NCBI GenBank assembly: GCA_017745075.1
Contig: JAGIAD010000003.1
Location: forward strand, 372,001 to 436,000
Reading direction: 5' to 3'
Length of the DNA stretch: 64,000 nucleotides
Source: Sphingobacteriaceae bacterium
GTDB lineage: Bacteria; Bacteroidota; Bacteroidia; Sphingobacteriales; Sphingobacteriaceae
The position numbers and the translations under genes are program-made. The notes beneath the pieces are model-generated. The model was not told the origin of the DNA. It did not search any database and saw only the letters and a program-made list of their open reading frames with translations. How positions within the stretch are numbered: the stretch's first letter is position 1; every line of letters starts with the position of its first letter. Shown here one piece after another: positions 10,401 to 18,435 of this stretch.

Positions 10401-13206
10401 GCTGGGGCTCAGGACTTGCTATATCAAATAAAGGTATATTGGTATCATTTTTGGTCAATAATGAATCACCGGTTAGGGGTTTAAGATAATAATACCCATT
10501 GGCCAGCATGTTGGTCTGATAATATTTAGCCGCTAAGTACCGTTTCATCGCATTATCCAGTACGGTAATATAGTTGCTTATCTGGATAGCTGTAGATTGT
10601 GTATTATATTGAGACTGAACATAGGTAATACTGTCATTTAACTGGGCATTGGCTGTTACCGGAAATTTACCCGGTACATTGGTAGCACTCGTCTGTGTAG
10701 TATCGCGTAATTTTATGGCTTCCGCAAGTTTTTTCTGGTAAGCCGTTGACATTTCGGAAGCCGGAACCGGTTCTATTCTGTAGATCTGGTTCGGATTATC
10801 AGTCCACCTGAAAATGTCTATTGAGGCGCCCTCGGCAGTGCTTGATCCCGCAACCTCCAGCGATTTTCCACTCTGTTTTCCTACAATGCTGAACGTCCCG
10901 TTAAACCGGTCTTTAATCGTCCATACCTGGGCGGCATCGCTTGCCGAATAGCTGCGCTGCTCTACCAGTGCACCATCTGTTATGGCATTGGACACGACAT
11001 CCACAGCCTTTCCGCTCTGTACATTAATAATTTTATAATCGGTACCCGATATAGGGTTGATGAGCCAATGCTGGTTGCTTAAATAAGCATAGGTTTTCTG
11101 TCCCAGCAAGGCACCTTCGGCTGTTGATCCGTTTTTAACCTCTACTGCCTTATTGCTATGCGTAGCTATAATACGGTACACACCATTTAAACTGCCTGAG
11201 TTTAATACCTGTGGAACCGGAGGGGCTTCAGGAGTAGCTCCATCTCCAGGTGAATCCGGACTGGTGCCTGCAGAATTTATTGCACAAACCTTATAATAAT
11301 AGGTCTGGCCGTTTGACAAATTACTGTCTAAAAACGTATTTCCTGAAAGACCGGTGGCAATGGTAGAATAGGTCCCATTCAGAGATGAAGCACGCTTAAG
11401 CGTATAGCTAGCAGCACCAAAAGAGGATAACCACCTTACCCGCATATTTTTATCTCCAGGGTAAGCATATACCGAAAGCGGAGCTTGTGGTGCAGTAACC
11501 ACTCCGCCCTGTCCGCCGGTTACACTTACATTACTAAAAGTAGCGGTATTTAAAGCACCATTAACATTGGAGCAAACCGCAAGGCCAATGTAGGCCGTGC
11601 CGGTAAAGCCAGTATACCTGCCCTCATGCGCTGCCGCCCAGCTTACCCCATCGGGAGAATAATAGGTGGCAATCATCTCCCCTACACGTTCAATTTTCAC
11701 CCAATAAGGAATACCGGTTACGGGCCTTGACGATTTTTCATAATAAGCACCGCCCCTTAGTTCTGACCATCCATGCATAAACGATTCGGCTTTTACCGCA
11801 GGAGTTATCCCTATCCAGGCCCTTTGCGCGGCATTAGGGGTCAGATCAGAGCGGAACATTAAACCTGCCCGGGCATTCTGGGCACCACCTCCGGTAGTTT
11901 CTACCTTCGCAATGATAGAGCAGTTACCGGTCACTTGCTTGTAAACAAAGTGCAAAGCATCTGCCCCATGGGTCCACATATCACCGCTTCCTTTTACCGT
12001 CCACACATTGTTATTGTAAGAACTGCTCCCGGCAGGAGAAGTGGCCCCGATATCAAGCGAGGTTAAGCCTCCCGTTCCCACTTTTGTCGGAACCGGAACC
12101 GTTTCGGTTTGTGCCGGAACAGTAGCTGTAGAGTTGTCTTCCGACTTATAGAACCAGGTAATTGCCGGGTCAAAGCGCCTTTGAATGGCATTAAGCAGTT
12201 TGTTCAGGTAAACTGAACTTTGGTTTTTACGTACTACATAGGCCCCGTGAGCCAACGTTGGGCCAAACCTTCCCATATCCCACGGAACGGTTACATCATT
12301 TAAATAATAGGCATCAATAGTACCATAAGGGACGTAAGGGATGGGTAAACTTAAATTTTTCCGCGCAAAATATTCGGCATTGGCCATGATTCGGTCTTCC
12401 AGCTCTGAATAAATGTCGATACCCTGTTTATAAAGCACTTCTGCAGTAAAGGCCAGGTTGTTCCAGGTACCATGAGCATGTCCCTGGTCCCTCAAACTTT
12501 CCCCGTTCTGACCACTTGGCAAGGTATTTTTAAGCCCGCAAGAGGCGATATATCTCGAGAGGTAGAGGATATGGGCCATTTTAGCAGGATCGTCGGAAAA
12601 GGCAGCGATTACAACACCAGCAGATAAACTCAGGTTACCTTTATTGGATGGCCCTAAAGCATAACCACCACAGCCAGACGGTGGCCAGTACACGTTGTTA
12701 AACAGGTTCTTAACGGCTGTGGTGTTTGCCGCAGTCCAGCCGTTCCAGGTCCCTCTGAGGATCGATGCTGCTCCTCCGTAAGCATAAGCGTAGTCACCCA
12801 GGTCCAGGTTGCCTAGCTGACCACCAAACTCCGTTTGGGTAGTGGCCCAGGCGATTAAAATATCCCTGGCTTTCGCAGCATAATCCTGATTTCCGGTAAA
12901 ATACCACATCAGCGACATATTAAAAGCAGCAGTCATATCGTTTCTCCAACGATAAAGGTTTAAGTCTGGACTACGGGTAACCGTGGCAAAAGCCTGATAA
13001 GTGTAGGTCAACTGCGACCTGCCATCGGCAGCCAGCACATCATAAGCCTGTTTCCAGGGGTAATCTCCGGCATCAATGTGTGCTTTTAAGATACTCAGAT
13101 CGGAAGCCGATAGCGGAATACCCGGGTGCACGAAGGTCTGGGATCGTGCAGTGAAGCAAATACTCAAAATGAATAAAAGCAAGATAAAAAAGTAATTGTT
13201 CTTCAT
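7462..13206 (-). CDS. Giant modular alginate-lyase-family protein with T9SS C-terminal domain
   Basis: About 1914 residues from ATG 13206 (an upstream in-frame TTG at 13212 is less likely). Signal peptide to about 23 (FTARSQ), PF05426-type lyase domain about 35-340 with LRDQGHAHGTWNNL (about 240-252), DUF1349-like beta-sandwich 385-565, Fn3 575-662, ricin-type lectin 672-815, helical linker 820-900, second ricin-like half 900-1030, Fn3 1038-1122, LamG 1125-1345, Ig-like 1346-1420, He_PIG-like 1423-1502, Fn3 1503-1588, LamG 1590-1800, and a type A T9SS sorting domain from about 1840 (YPNPVKEQSFKV ... IRLIVDK). Exported to the surface by T9SS, it probably cleaves a uronic-acid polysaccharide while binding glycans through its lectin modules. 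Very similar to the partial gene downstream, which has extra Ig-like and CBM3-like modules instead of this early end. Enzyme activity is inferred from fold only. Confidence 0.9.
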   Translation of the reverse strand: MKNNYFFILLLFILSICFTARSQTFVHPGIPLSASDLSILKAHIDAGDYPWKQAYDVLAADGRSQLTYTYQAFATVTRSPDLNLYRWRNDMTAAFNMSLMWYFTGNQDYAAKARDILIAWATTQTEFGGQLGNLDLGDYAYAYGGAASILRGTWNGWTAANTTAVKNLFNNVYWPPSGCGGYALGPSNKGNLSLSAGVVIAAFSDDPAKMAHILYLSRYIASCGLKNTLPSGQNGESLRDQGHAHGTWNNLAFTAEVLYKQGIDIYSELEDRIMANAEYFARKNLSLPIPYVPYGTIDAYYLNDVTVPWDMGRFGPTLAHGAYVVRKNQSSVYLNKLLNAIQRRFDPAITWFYKSEDNSTATVPAQTETVPVPTKVGTGGLTSLDIGATSPAGSSSYNNNVWTVKGSGDMWTHGADALHFVYKQVTGNCSIIAKVETTGGGAQNARAGLMFRSDLTPNAAQRAWIGITPAVKAESFMHGWSELRGGAYYEKSSRPVTGIPYWVKIERVGEMIATYYSPDGVSWAAAHEGRYTGFTGTAYIGLAVCSNVNGALNTATFSNVSVTGGQGGVVTAPQAPLSVYAYPGDKNMRVRWLSSFGAASYTLKRASSLNGTYSTIATGLSGNTFLDSNLSNGQTYYYKVCAINSAGTSPDSPGDGATPEAPPVPQVLNSGSLNGVYRIIATHSNKAVEVKNGSTAEGALLGQKTYAYLSNQHWLINPISGTDYKIINVQSGKAVDVVSNAITDGALVEQRSYSASDAAQVWTIKDRFNGTFSIVGKQSGKSLEVAGSSTAEGASIDIFRWTDNPNQIYRIEPVPASEMSTAYQKKLAEAIKLRDTTQTSATNVPGKFPVTANAQLNDSITYVQSQYNTQSTAIQISNYITVLDNAMKRYLAAKYYQTNMLANGYYYLKPLTGDSLLTKNDTNIPLFDIASPEPQLQIWNVSKQGNGRYKIACLSAPASYKNYINENAQFGTNNYSDVWNSFNIYFDGTSYAVQRAQNAGNGYWYQSGNKILAVGGNTNDPIPYNFPFRLVPVEVIPLNLKVAAGDGKNILDWDPIANLTYVVKRSTVAGGSYSTIATISASANPIRYIDSVSVNNGTTYYYQVTSSDGTASSPVVSASPNVGQLIYLKFNEISGTAFDSWGAKHATLASSASRDNGRSGNALKLDGSANAYATLPAGIVSSLNDFTVSTWVKMDALSTWMRVFDFGIGATPVTQYMFLTVQAGTPTVNGVKLSTVRYAIKNGGTEQIVSFNYPLQVNGWTHLAVTQSGNTASLYINGTLVASNTGVTIKPSQLTASGATTGTTLNYLGKSQFNDPMFKGSIDEFKIYSRALSTAEIASAFTSQSITMNAIAPKLMGDADFDPAATVTSGLPVTYTSSDTTVAKIVNNKVRVLSTGTTVIAASQAGNSVYWPATPQLKVLSVAITNNTQPTAVIGKPFTYTITNNALSDFMVTGLPAGLNLNASNGVISGTPTQYGTFPLFINAVNDSIPGTQTITLTVEKMVSNVIVASGDSKNVVEWDALPGFSFNVKRSTTSGGPYTTLSNVTTNKFTDTGVSNGTTYYYVVTAVDSQGEGSPSAAVTAKPAAGQLVYLKFNEASGTRAVDSWGATHGTMAATATRAAGQDGTSLKLDGTSTSYATLPTGIVKTLSDFTVSSWVRMDAFSNWMRVFDFGNSTAQYMFLTVQQGTPTVNGVKLSTVRYAAKNGGTELNVSANFAFPLDTWTHLAVTQSGNTAKLYINGTLVSTNANLTINPSQLTASGTTTGTTLNYLGKSQFNDPLFKGSIDEFKVYSRALSDTEIANEGTASFSQSGNLSSTQSRSGIIPAQPLAPESSSSNIIYPNPVKEQSFKVRLTPDLKDQNIKVTVRDVVGRVMQSGSYRAADRDLQVGLSGNYRLGVYFVYLNNLIPIRLIVDK

Positions 13207-13237
13207 AGTCAATGGTTTAGGTTATTATATTTAAGGG

Positions 13238-13480
13238 CTTGCAAAAACTGAGGTGCCACATAGAGTTTTTAACGGGTTCTTCGCTAAAAAAAGAGTGCCT
13301 GACCGGTTGTACCTGTTGAAAAGTGTCAAAAGCAATATCGTAATACAGTATCTTCCTGTAGTTCAATAGAATGGCCATAAAAATAGCCTGAGCGCGATGC
13401 GTTTTAAATGAGACCATTTGTTAATTTATTCAGATAAAATTTTAGCATAATGCGCTGGGGATGAGGCAACGCAGGTTCAT
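13238..13480 (-). promoter_or_regulatory. Leader block conserved upstream of both giant lyase genes (copy 2)
   Basis: Counterpart of 7161-7400, lying directly upstream of the second lyase gene without the inverted-repeat insertion. Carries a 66-codon minus-strand frame (13217-13417, start MVSFK, later EEPVKNSMWH). Conservation of both ends, with a diverged centre, suggests a functional leader or recent duplication. Confidence 0.45.
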
Positions 13481-13501
13481 TTCTCAAATAGACAAATTAA
13501 T

Positions 13502-13517
13502 AGAGTACATATACTCT
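13502..13517. promoter_or_regulatory. Inverted repeat, possible operator upstream of the giant lyase
   Basis: AGAGTA-CATA-TACTCT has perfect 6-bp arms around a 4-bp spacer, about 300 bp upstream of the lyase start codon and just outside the conserved leader. Could be a regulator site; no known consensus was matched. Confidence 0.3.
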
Positions 13518-14312
13518 TATTGTAAAAAATATTATACAGATTAAAAATAATTAATCAGTAATATCTGCATTACGTAGCATACATAAGTTTGGTTGCCCAA
13601 ATGTACACCACGCAAATTATAATCATATTATATATTTGTTAATCTATTGATTTAAACAAAATGAGCCATTGGTTTTCCAGGCATTTGGCTCGGAAATGGT
13701 TAGAACAGTTTAAAATATGGATCGGAGTATCTATCGCCACACGGCTCAATAAAGCTACATCCAAGATAGAGATGAGCATACAATATTGTTTAGGTATTCT
13801 ATTGCAAAGTAGTTTAGCACTCTGTGGGTACCAAAAAAACATTTTACGGGCAAGCTCCAGAACGATCATAAGAAGCCGGTAAAGTGGCCTTATTTCGCTG
13901 AGGTAGCCATCAAAATGTGTGTGTGTGTGTTATCAGTTATTTAAATTAACCAATGGTTAAAGTAAGAGTATCATTAAGCTTGTAGAGGGTAATTACACAA
14001 CCTTTGCAAAAACACCATTTCGATCATGAGAAGATCACAAAAACGGATGAATAGCGTAAAATAGTTTCATAATGCTGAGTTGAGATTTGGTTAGATATTT
14101 AGTTAATTGGTTCAAACAAGCGGGATTTTTCGCTTATTTACCATAAGACAATATCTATGCTTTTCTATACTCTCTCCACGAGATTTTTTTTAAAGAGAGA
14201 TTTGCGCTGAAGGATGTTTAATTTCAGCAGAACAGGTTATTTTAAGTAGGAACACACAAAGGTCTGTATAGAGAAGAAAATGACCTTTTTCAATTGTTTT
14301 TGCAGTAACTGG

Positions 14313-14379
14313 CAGCGGAAGGATATAGCGCAGCACGGGAACAAACGCTAATAGTTGTGACTGCCTCTGCGCTCCAAAA
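14313..14379 (+). repeat. 67-bp dispersed repeat, copy A
   Basis: Starts CAGCGGAAGGATATAG and ends CTGCCTCTGCGCTCCAAA; nearly identical (about 6 differences by eye) to 14637-14703. Likely part of an intergenic repeat family. Confidence 0.75.
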
Positions 14380-14636
14380 TTATGATCTTTCTTTTTTGGA
14401 AAGCAGGTTTATCACCCGTCGGTTCGGGCAGTCCTTCTTTCCGCTTCTATCTTTTTGTGAAGGCTGGTGAAAACATTTTTGTTTGTGTACCAAAAAGTAT
14501 AACCGCTCCAATAAGGTTTATTTAACAGGGGCCTGTGGAACAAAGCTACTGTACAGATTAGCGATAGTCGGCTTTGTATCGGCTTCCTTGCAGATAAGAA
14601 GTACCCAGCCCCGGGCGAAGCGGCATCCCCGGAGCA

Positions 14637-14703
14637 CAGCGGAGGGATATAGCAAAGAACGGGAACAAACGCTAATCGTTGTGACTGCCTCTGCGCTCCA
14701 AAG
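14637..14703 (+). repeat. 67-bp dispersed repeat, copy B
   Basis: Direct repeat of 14313-14379, 324 bp further on. Copy B is preceded by CCGGGCGAAGCGGCATCCCC, a GC-rich stretch out of keeping with its surroundings. Confidence 0.75.
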
Positions 14704-14778
14704 AATTAATGTTAATTATGCAGTTTTATCAGAAGACAGCGAAGCAACCAAAACTATTTTGGGAATAGTAAAATAAAA

Positions 14779-14809
14779 ATTGGATCAACACAATACAGGT
14801 TGATCCAAT
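14779..14809 (-). terminator. Intrinsic terminator of the GH29 gene
   Basis: Perfect 11-bp arms ATTGGATCAAC / GTTGATCCAAT with a 9-base loop, followed on the minus strand by TTTTATTTTAC. It sits about 30 bases past the fucosidase stop codon. Confidence 0.88.
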
Positions 14810-14840
14810 CTACAGCCATTAAGCAATTAATGGTTAAAGC

Positions 14841-16505
14841 TTATGTAATTTTCAGGGCATTAGCATAAGAAGCCTGTGGCTGATTTGCAGGAAAATAAAC
14901 TTTTAATCCCTGCGAATTCCTTTCAAAACGCAAATTTTCTTTGGTGGCCAGCAACTGCACATTGTTTATTTTTCCAGGATAATTTGATGATCCTTCGGCC
15001 AAACTGGAAATCAGCACCGAACCTTCTGCGGGCCAGGCCATCACCGTAGCAAACAGGTCTTTTTCTTTAACGGCAAACCTGATATCTTTATCACTAAAAG
15101 GTTTACCCTTGCCTTCATTAAATCCTTGGGCACTTAACGCAGCTGATTGTTCCTGTGCAGGTCCCTCTCCAAAAACTTTCCATGGCCGGGTACCATATAT
15201 ACTCTCCCCGTTGGCTTTCATCCATACACCGATATCTTCAACGATTTTACGCTCTAGTTCATCTATTGTACCATCACCGCGAACCGGGATATTGAGCATC
15301 AGGTTACCATTTTTGCTCACCACATCAATTAAGGTATGGATAACGGTTTTTGCTGTTTTATAGCCATTTCTGTTGTAAATTCCCCGTTCGTAATGCCAGC
15401 CCCCTATACAGGTATCGGTTTGCCAAGGCAGGGGTTCAATAGCGTTGCTCTGACCGCGTTCTATATCCCACACCATAGCTTTACGCTGTGTTTCATTAAG
15501 TATTTTTCCGGTAACTACTGCAGTGAGCTGGCCTTTATCCTTAATACTTTTGTTGTAAAGGTGTGCGGCAATTTTTAACCCCGCATCACTGATTGGCCAC
15601 ATAGGCAATTGCGAATCATCAAAATACACCATATCAGGGTTATATTTGTTGATCAGATCGATAGTGCGGTTATAAAACTTGTTGATGTATGCACTGGTAG
15701 GCGGGGCAACCCCATTGCCCCAATCCCATTGCCTGTGTATTGTTCCGTTATTCTGGCTGTTTTGACTCAGCTCATGGTTCTGGGCGTACAGTTCCTGCGG
15801 ATCGAGTCCCTCCCACCATTTACCTTTTCCATCAGCTTTTGTAAGCTTGCCATCGTATGGGATGCCTGCCATCGGGCCGTTTTTATCGGCACGCTGGCTG
15901 GTTTCAAACCAGCTCCAGGCGTGTGCAGCATGTACACTAACACCAAACGGCAGTTCATGTTTTTTAGCCGCAGCAGCCCATCCGCCAATGATGTCTTTTT
16001 TCGGGCCTACTTTGGTAGAATTCCAATTCTTCTGGTATTTACTCTTATAAAGATCGAGGTTATCGTGGTGGTTGGCCAGCGCCATAAAATATTTAGCCCC
16101 TGCACTTTTATATAATGAAACAAGCGACTCGGGATCCCAGTTCTCTGCTTTCCAGACATTAATTACATCTTTAAAACCGAATTTAGATGGATGTCCGTAT
16201 TTTTCAATGTGATACTTATACTTCCAGCTTCCCTCCATATACATTTCCCTGGCATACCAATCGCCGGCTTCTGGCTGGCACTGAGGCCCCCAGTGTGCCC
16301 ACATACCAAATTTTGCATCCCTAAACCATTCAGGGGTTTTATAATTGGCGAGCGACTCCCATGTTGGGGAGAATGGTCCTGCGAGAATCTTCTCTACAAA
16401 CTCTTTTGCTCCATCATCATTTGATTGAAATGCGGAAAGTTTATTGGAAAGTAAAACTCCAGGAATACCAATAGCAAGGCTTTGGATTAGTTGTCTGCGG
16501 TTCAT
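14841..16505 (-). CDS. GH29 alpha-L-fucosidase
   Basis: A 554-residue exported glycosidase that removes terminal alpha-L-fucose from glycans. The N-terminus MNRRQLIQSL plus a hydrophobic stretch to about residue 26 is a signal peptide, perhaps Tat-like. The GH29 barrel spans about 45-430: FGMWAHWGP (67-74), ANHHDNLDLY (144-153, substrate-binding His pair) and DMVYFDDSQLP (291-301), where Asp296 or Asp297 is the expected nucleophile by family analogy. A small beta domain follows to the C-terminus. The gene stands alone, with its own terminator and a candidate promoter, so it is probably regulated separately from the lyases. Family assignment is firm; linkage specificity is not. Confidence 0.93.
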   Translation of the reverse strand: MNRRQLIQSLAIGIPGVLLSNKLSAFQSNDDGAKEFVEKILAGPFSPTWESLANYKTPEWFRDAKFGMWAHWGPQCQPEAGDWYAREMYMEGSWKYKYHIEKYGHPSKFGFKDVINVWKAENWDPESLVSLYKSAGAKYFMALANHHDNLDLYKSKYQKNWNSTKVGPKKDIIGGWAAAAKKHELPFGVSVHAAHAWSWFETSQRADKNGPMAGIPYDGKLTKADGKGKWWEGLDPQELYAQNHELSQNSQNNGTIHRQWDWGNGVAPPTSAYINKFYNRTIDLINKYNPDMVYFDDSQLPMWPISDAGLKIAAHLYNKSIKDKGQLTAVVTGKILNETQRKAMVWDIERGQSNAIEPLPWQTDTCIGGWHYERGIYNRNGYKTAKTVIHTLIDVVSKNGNLMLNIPVRGDGTIDELERKIVEDIGVWMKANGESIYGTRPWKVFGEGPAQEQSAALSAQGFNEGKGKPFSDKDIRFAVKEKDLFATVMAWPAEGSVLISSLAEGSSNYPGKINNVQLLATKENLRFERNSQGLKVYFPANQPQASYANALKIT

Positions 16506-16534
16506 AAAAATTGGTTAGATTTATTTATAGACAA

Positions 16535-16542
16535 CAAATTTA
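16535..16542 (-). promoter_or_regulatory. Candidate Bacteroidota -7 element for GH29 gene
   Basis: TAAATTTG on the minus strand, 30 bases upstream of the fucosidase start, fits the TAnnTTTG -7 consensus. A clear TTTG -33 element at the right distance was not found. Confidence 0.3.
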
Positions 16543-16653
16543 GAACAGCATACTCCAACATCTTTGTCATTAACAGACTATTTTTTAAACAAATCCGACA
16601 TCAGGTTTTAAATCCTGCTGCTACTCAAACCATTAATTATAAAGCAGGTATAA

Positions 16654-17114
16654 TTTAACCGCAGATAAAAAGGATGCACACAGCTATAAAAAATCCGTGT
16701 TTATCTGTGTACATTTCATTTTTGGGGTTGCAAGGTGCACAAACCCTTGTTCATAAACCCGATTGCAGCGAACACGAAGTGCAACGAAGTAAAGCGTAAA
16801 GCGGGACTATACACCACCAAGAACCACAGACCATTCATTTCCTAACGTAAACACTAATTTCTATTTGGAGCGCAATGCTTATGCAATACAGAAAATTTCC
16901 TCCCGTTTTTCGCTTTTACGCTTCGCTGCCTCGTTCCTCGTTGCTGCAGGGTAATGCTTCAACCGGGGCTAGGTGGCCAAAACAGCATTTCATCTTTAGG
17001 GTCTGCGAAGTGCACAAACCTCTGTTCATAAACCAGCATCGTTTAACCACAGATAAAAAGGATGCACGCAGATATAAAAAATCCGTGTTTATCGGTGTAC
17101 ATCTGTGGTTAAAA
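16654..17114. repeat. Composite nested repeat region between GH29 and the kinase gene
   Basis: Inside the 796-bp gap 16506-17301. The layout is C1 (16654-16715), D1 (16712-16760), an arm of about 45 bp (16762-16806), a core, the inverted arm (16903-16949), D2 (16986-17035) and C2 (17042-17114). C copies read TTTAACC(A/G)CAGATAAAAAGG; D copies share GTGCACAAACC...TGTTCATAAACC. C2 is itself almost palindromic and recurs reversed at 35120-35190. No protein gene is credible here. It resembles stacked miniature repeats. Confidence 0.65.
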
Positions 17115-17301
17115 TCCCTTAACTTAATAACATTGGGAAACCGCTGATAGCAGCCCTGGCCTGGCACAAAAACGAGCCAATTACTCATCGATAGGACTTG
17201 AGAAGACATATCTTATTGGCTCTAATGGCAGGTTCATCCGCTTTTTCCCTGCCTTGGTCGTTTTATATTGACAACACCGCTAAAAAAAAGCAACTTTAAA
17301 C

Positions 17302-18435
17302 ATGTCATTGTTTCCATCCAGTTTTTTTCTTCAGCCGGGCAAAGCCCTGCGCTGGTTGCAGCATGGCCTGTTCTGGCTGGTGCTGCTGGGATTGCGCTTT
17401 TACCTCACAAGCATTTCATTTAATGTATACAACGGTTTTCCTACCATCAACATATTCTTATTGAATACCAGTAATATCGTAGCTATTGTTCTCTTTTATT
17501 ACATCCTTGTTTACTATCTGTGGCCAAAGTACCTGGCAAACCATCACTATGTTAAGGGTTTATTGCTGTTGCTGGTACTTTTAGTGGTTTATACAATCTT
17601 TGATGCTATTGCCGAAAAATTACTGATCAGTAGTTGTGTAACCTGTACCGCTCGTTTGGCACAGGCGCAACCTGCTTACTTTCAGCTTATCCAAACCAAC
17701 TTAAGCAACATCGTTCTCGTTCGGCTGGTAACTTTTGGGTCCCCATTTTTTCTATTTCTTACCTTAACCATTCCAATCAGCATCAAGACCGCACTGAATG
17801 CCTACCGGAGTAACATGAAAAGTATAACGCTGGCCAAAGAAAAACTGGAGCTGGAGCTTAATTTTCTCAGGGCGCAGCTTAACCCGCATTTTTTGTTTAA
17901 TTCCATGAATAATATATACGGGCTGATCATTAAAGGTAAGGCTGAGCAGTCAGCAAACCTGGTATCCCGCCTATCTGAATTGCTGCGTTATATGCTTTAT
18001 GAATCAGAAGCAGACACGATGCCGCTTAGCAAAGAAGTAAAGTTGATGACCGATTATATTGAACTTGAAAAAGTAAGGTTAAATTTTACAAGGGTGACGT
18101 TTAACCTGCCAACAATTTTACCTAATATCCACATTGCGCCTTTACTGTTTATTCCCCTTATCGAAAATGCATTTAAATTTACACCAGACGAATCGGGTGC
18201 TTTTATCGATATTTTAATCACTATCAGGCCCGGCGCCATTGATTTTAAAATAGAGAATACTGCAGATCCGGACGGGTCAGGTGATGTGCCCGGTGGTATT
18301 GGCCTGAGCAATATGAAGAAACGGCTCGAATTATATTATCCCGGCCGCTATCGTTATGAAACAAGCAACAAAGAAAATAATTATTTGGTGAACTTATCCC
18401 TGAATTATGAAAAAGATCAATTGCATGATCGTTGA
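17302..18435 (+). CDS. LytS/YehU-type sensor histidine kinase
   Basis: A 377-residue inner-membrane kinase of the His_kinase (PF06580) family. Four hydrophobic segments lie near 20-40, 50-73, 83-103 and 138-161, followed by a coiled linker and the phosphoacceptor block LRAQLNPHFLFNS with His196. The ATPase region contains FIPLIENAFKF (N box) and GGIGLSNMKKRL (G box). No extracytoplasmic sensor domain is evident; sensing probably occurs in the membrane. Its end overlaps the response regulator by 29 bases, so the two are translationally coupled and form a two-component pair. The signal and target genes are unknown. Confidence 0.93.
   Translation: MSLFPSSFFLQPGKALRWLQHGLFWLVLLGLRFYLTSISFNVYNGFPTINIFLLNTSNIVAIVLFYYILVYYLWPKYLANHHYVKGLLLLLVLLVVYTIFDAIAEKLLISSCVTCTARLAQAQPAYFQLIQTNLSNIVLVRLVTFGSPFFLFLTLTIPISIKTALNAYRSNMKSITLAKEKLELELNFLRAQLNPHFLFNSMNNIYGLIIKGKAEQSANLVSRLSELLRYMLYESEADTMPLSKEVKLMTDYIELEKVRLNFTRVTFNLPTILPNIHIAPLLFIPLIENAFKFTPDESGAFIDILITIRPGAIDFKIENTADPDGSGDVPGGIGLSNMKKRLELYYPGRYRYETSNKENNYLVNLSLNYEKDQLHDR

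Larger units (their letters stand above)
13518..14778. other. Long intergenic region with repeats, no recognised gene
   Basis: AT-rich non-coding DNA between the lyase leader and the fucosidase terminator. It holds a short TG microsatellite (13916-13930) and two copies of a 67-bp repeat. A 73-codon plus-strand frame at 13661-13882 and a 97-codon one at 14483-14776 look spurious: neither resembles a known protein and the latter overlaps the repeat. Confidence 0.55.

Noticed and set aside
13661..13882. 73-codon plus-strand reading frame in the intergenic region
   Set aside because: No recognisable domain, no clear upstream signals, and a similar-sized frame on the opposite strand; looked like chance.
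13916..13930. TG microsatellite as a phase-variation tract
   Set aside because: Only seven TG units, not in a coding region and not near a credible promoter.
14483..14776. 97-codon plus-strand reading frame
   Set aside because: Overlaps the 67-bp repeat and runs into the fucosidase terminator; no protein similarity recognised.
15609..16115. 168-codon plus-strand frame inside the GH29 gene
   Set aside because: Antisense shadow of a well-supported glycosidase gene.
16654..17114. CRISPR-like array
   Set aside because: Repeats are few, of mixed types and unevenly spaced; no cas genes are present.
16875..17209. Short frames on both strands upstream of the kinase
   Set aside because: They lie in the composite repeat region and reflect its sequence, not protein conservation.
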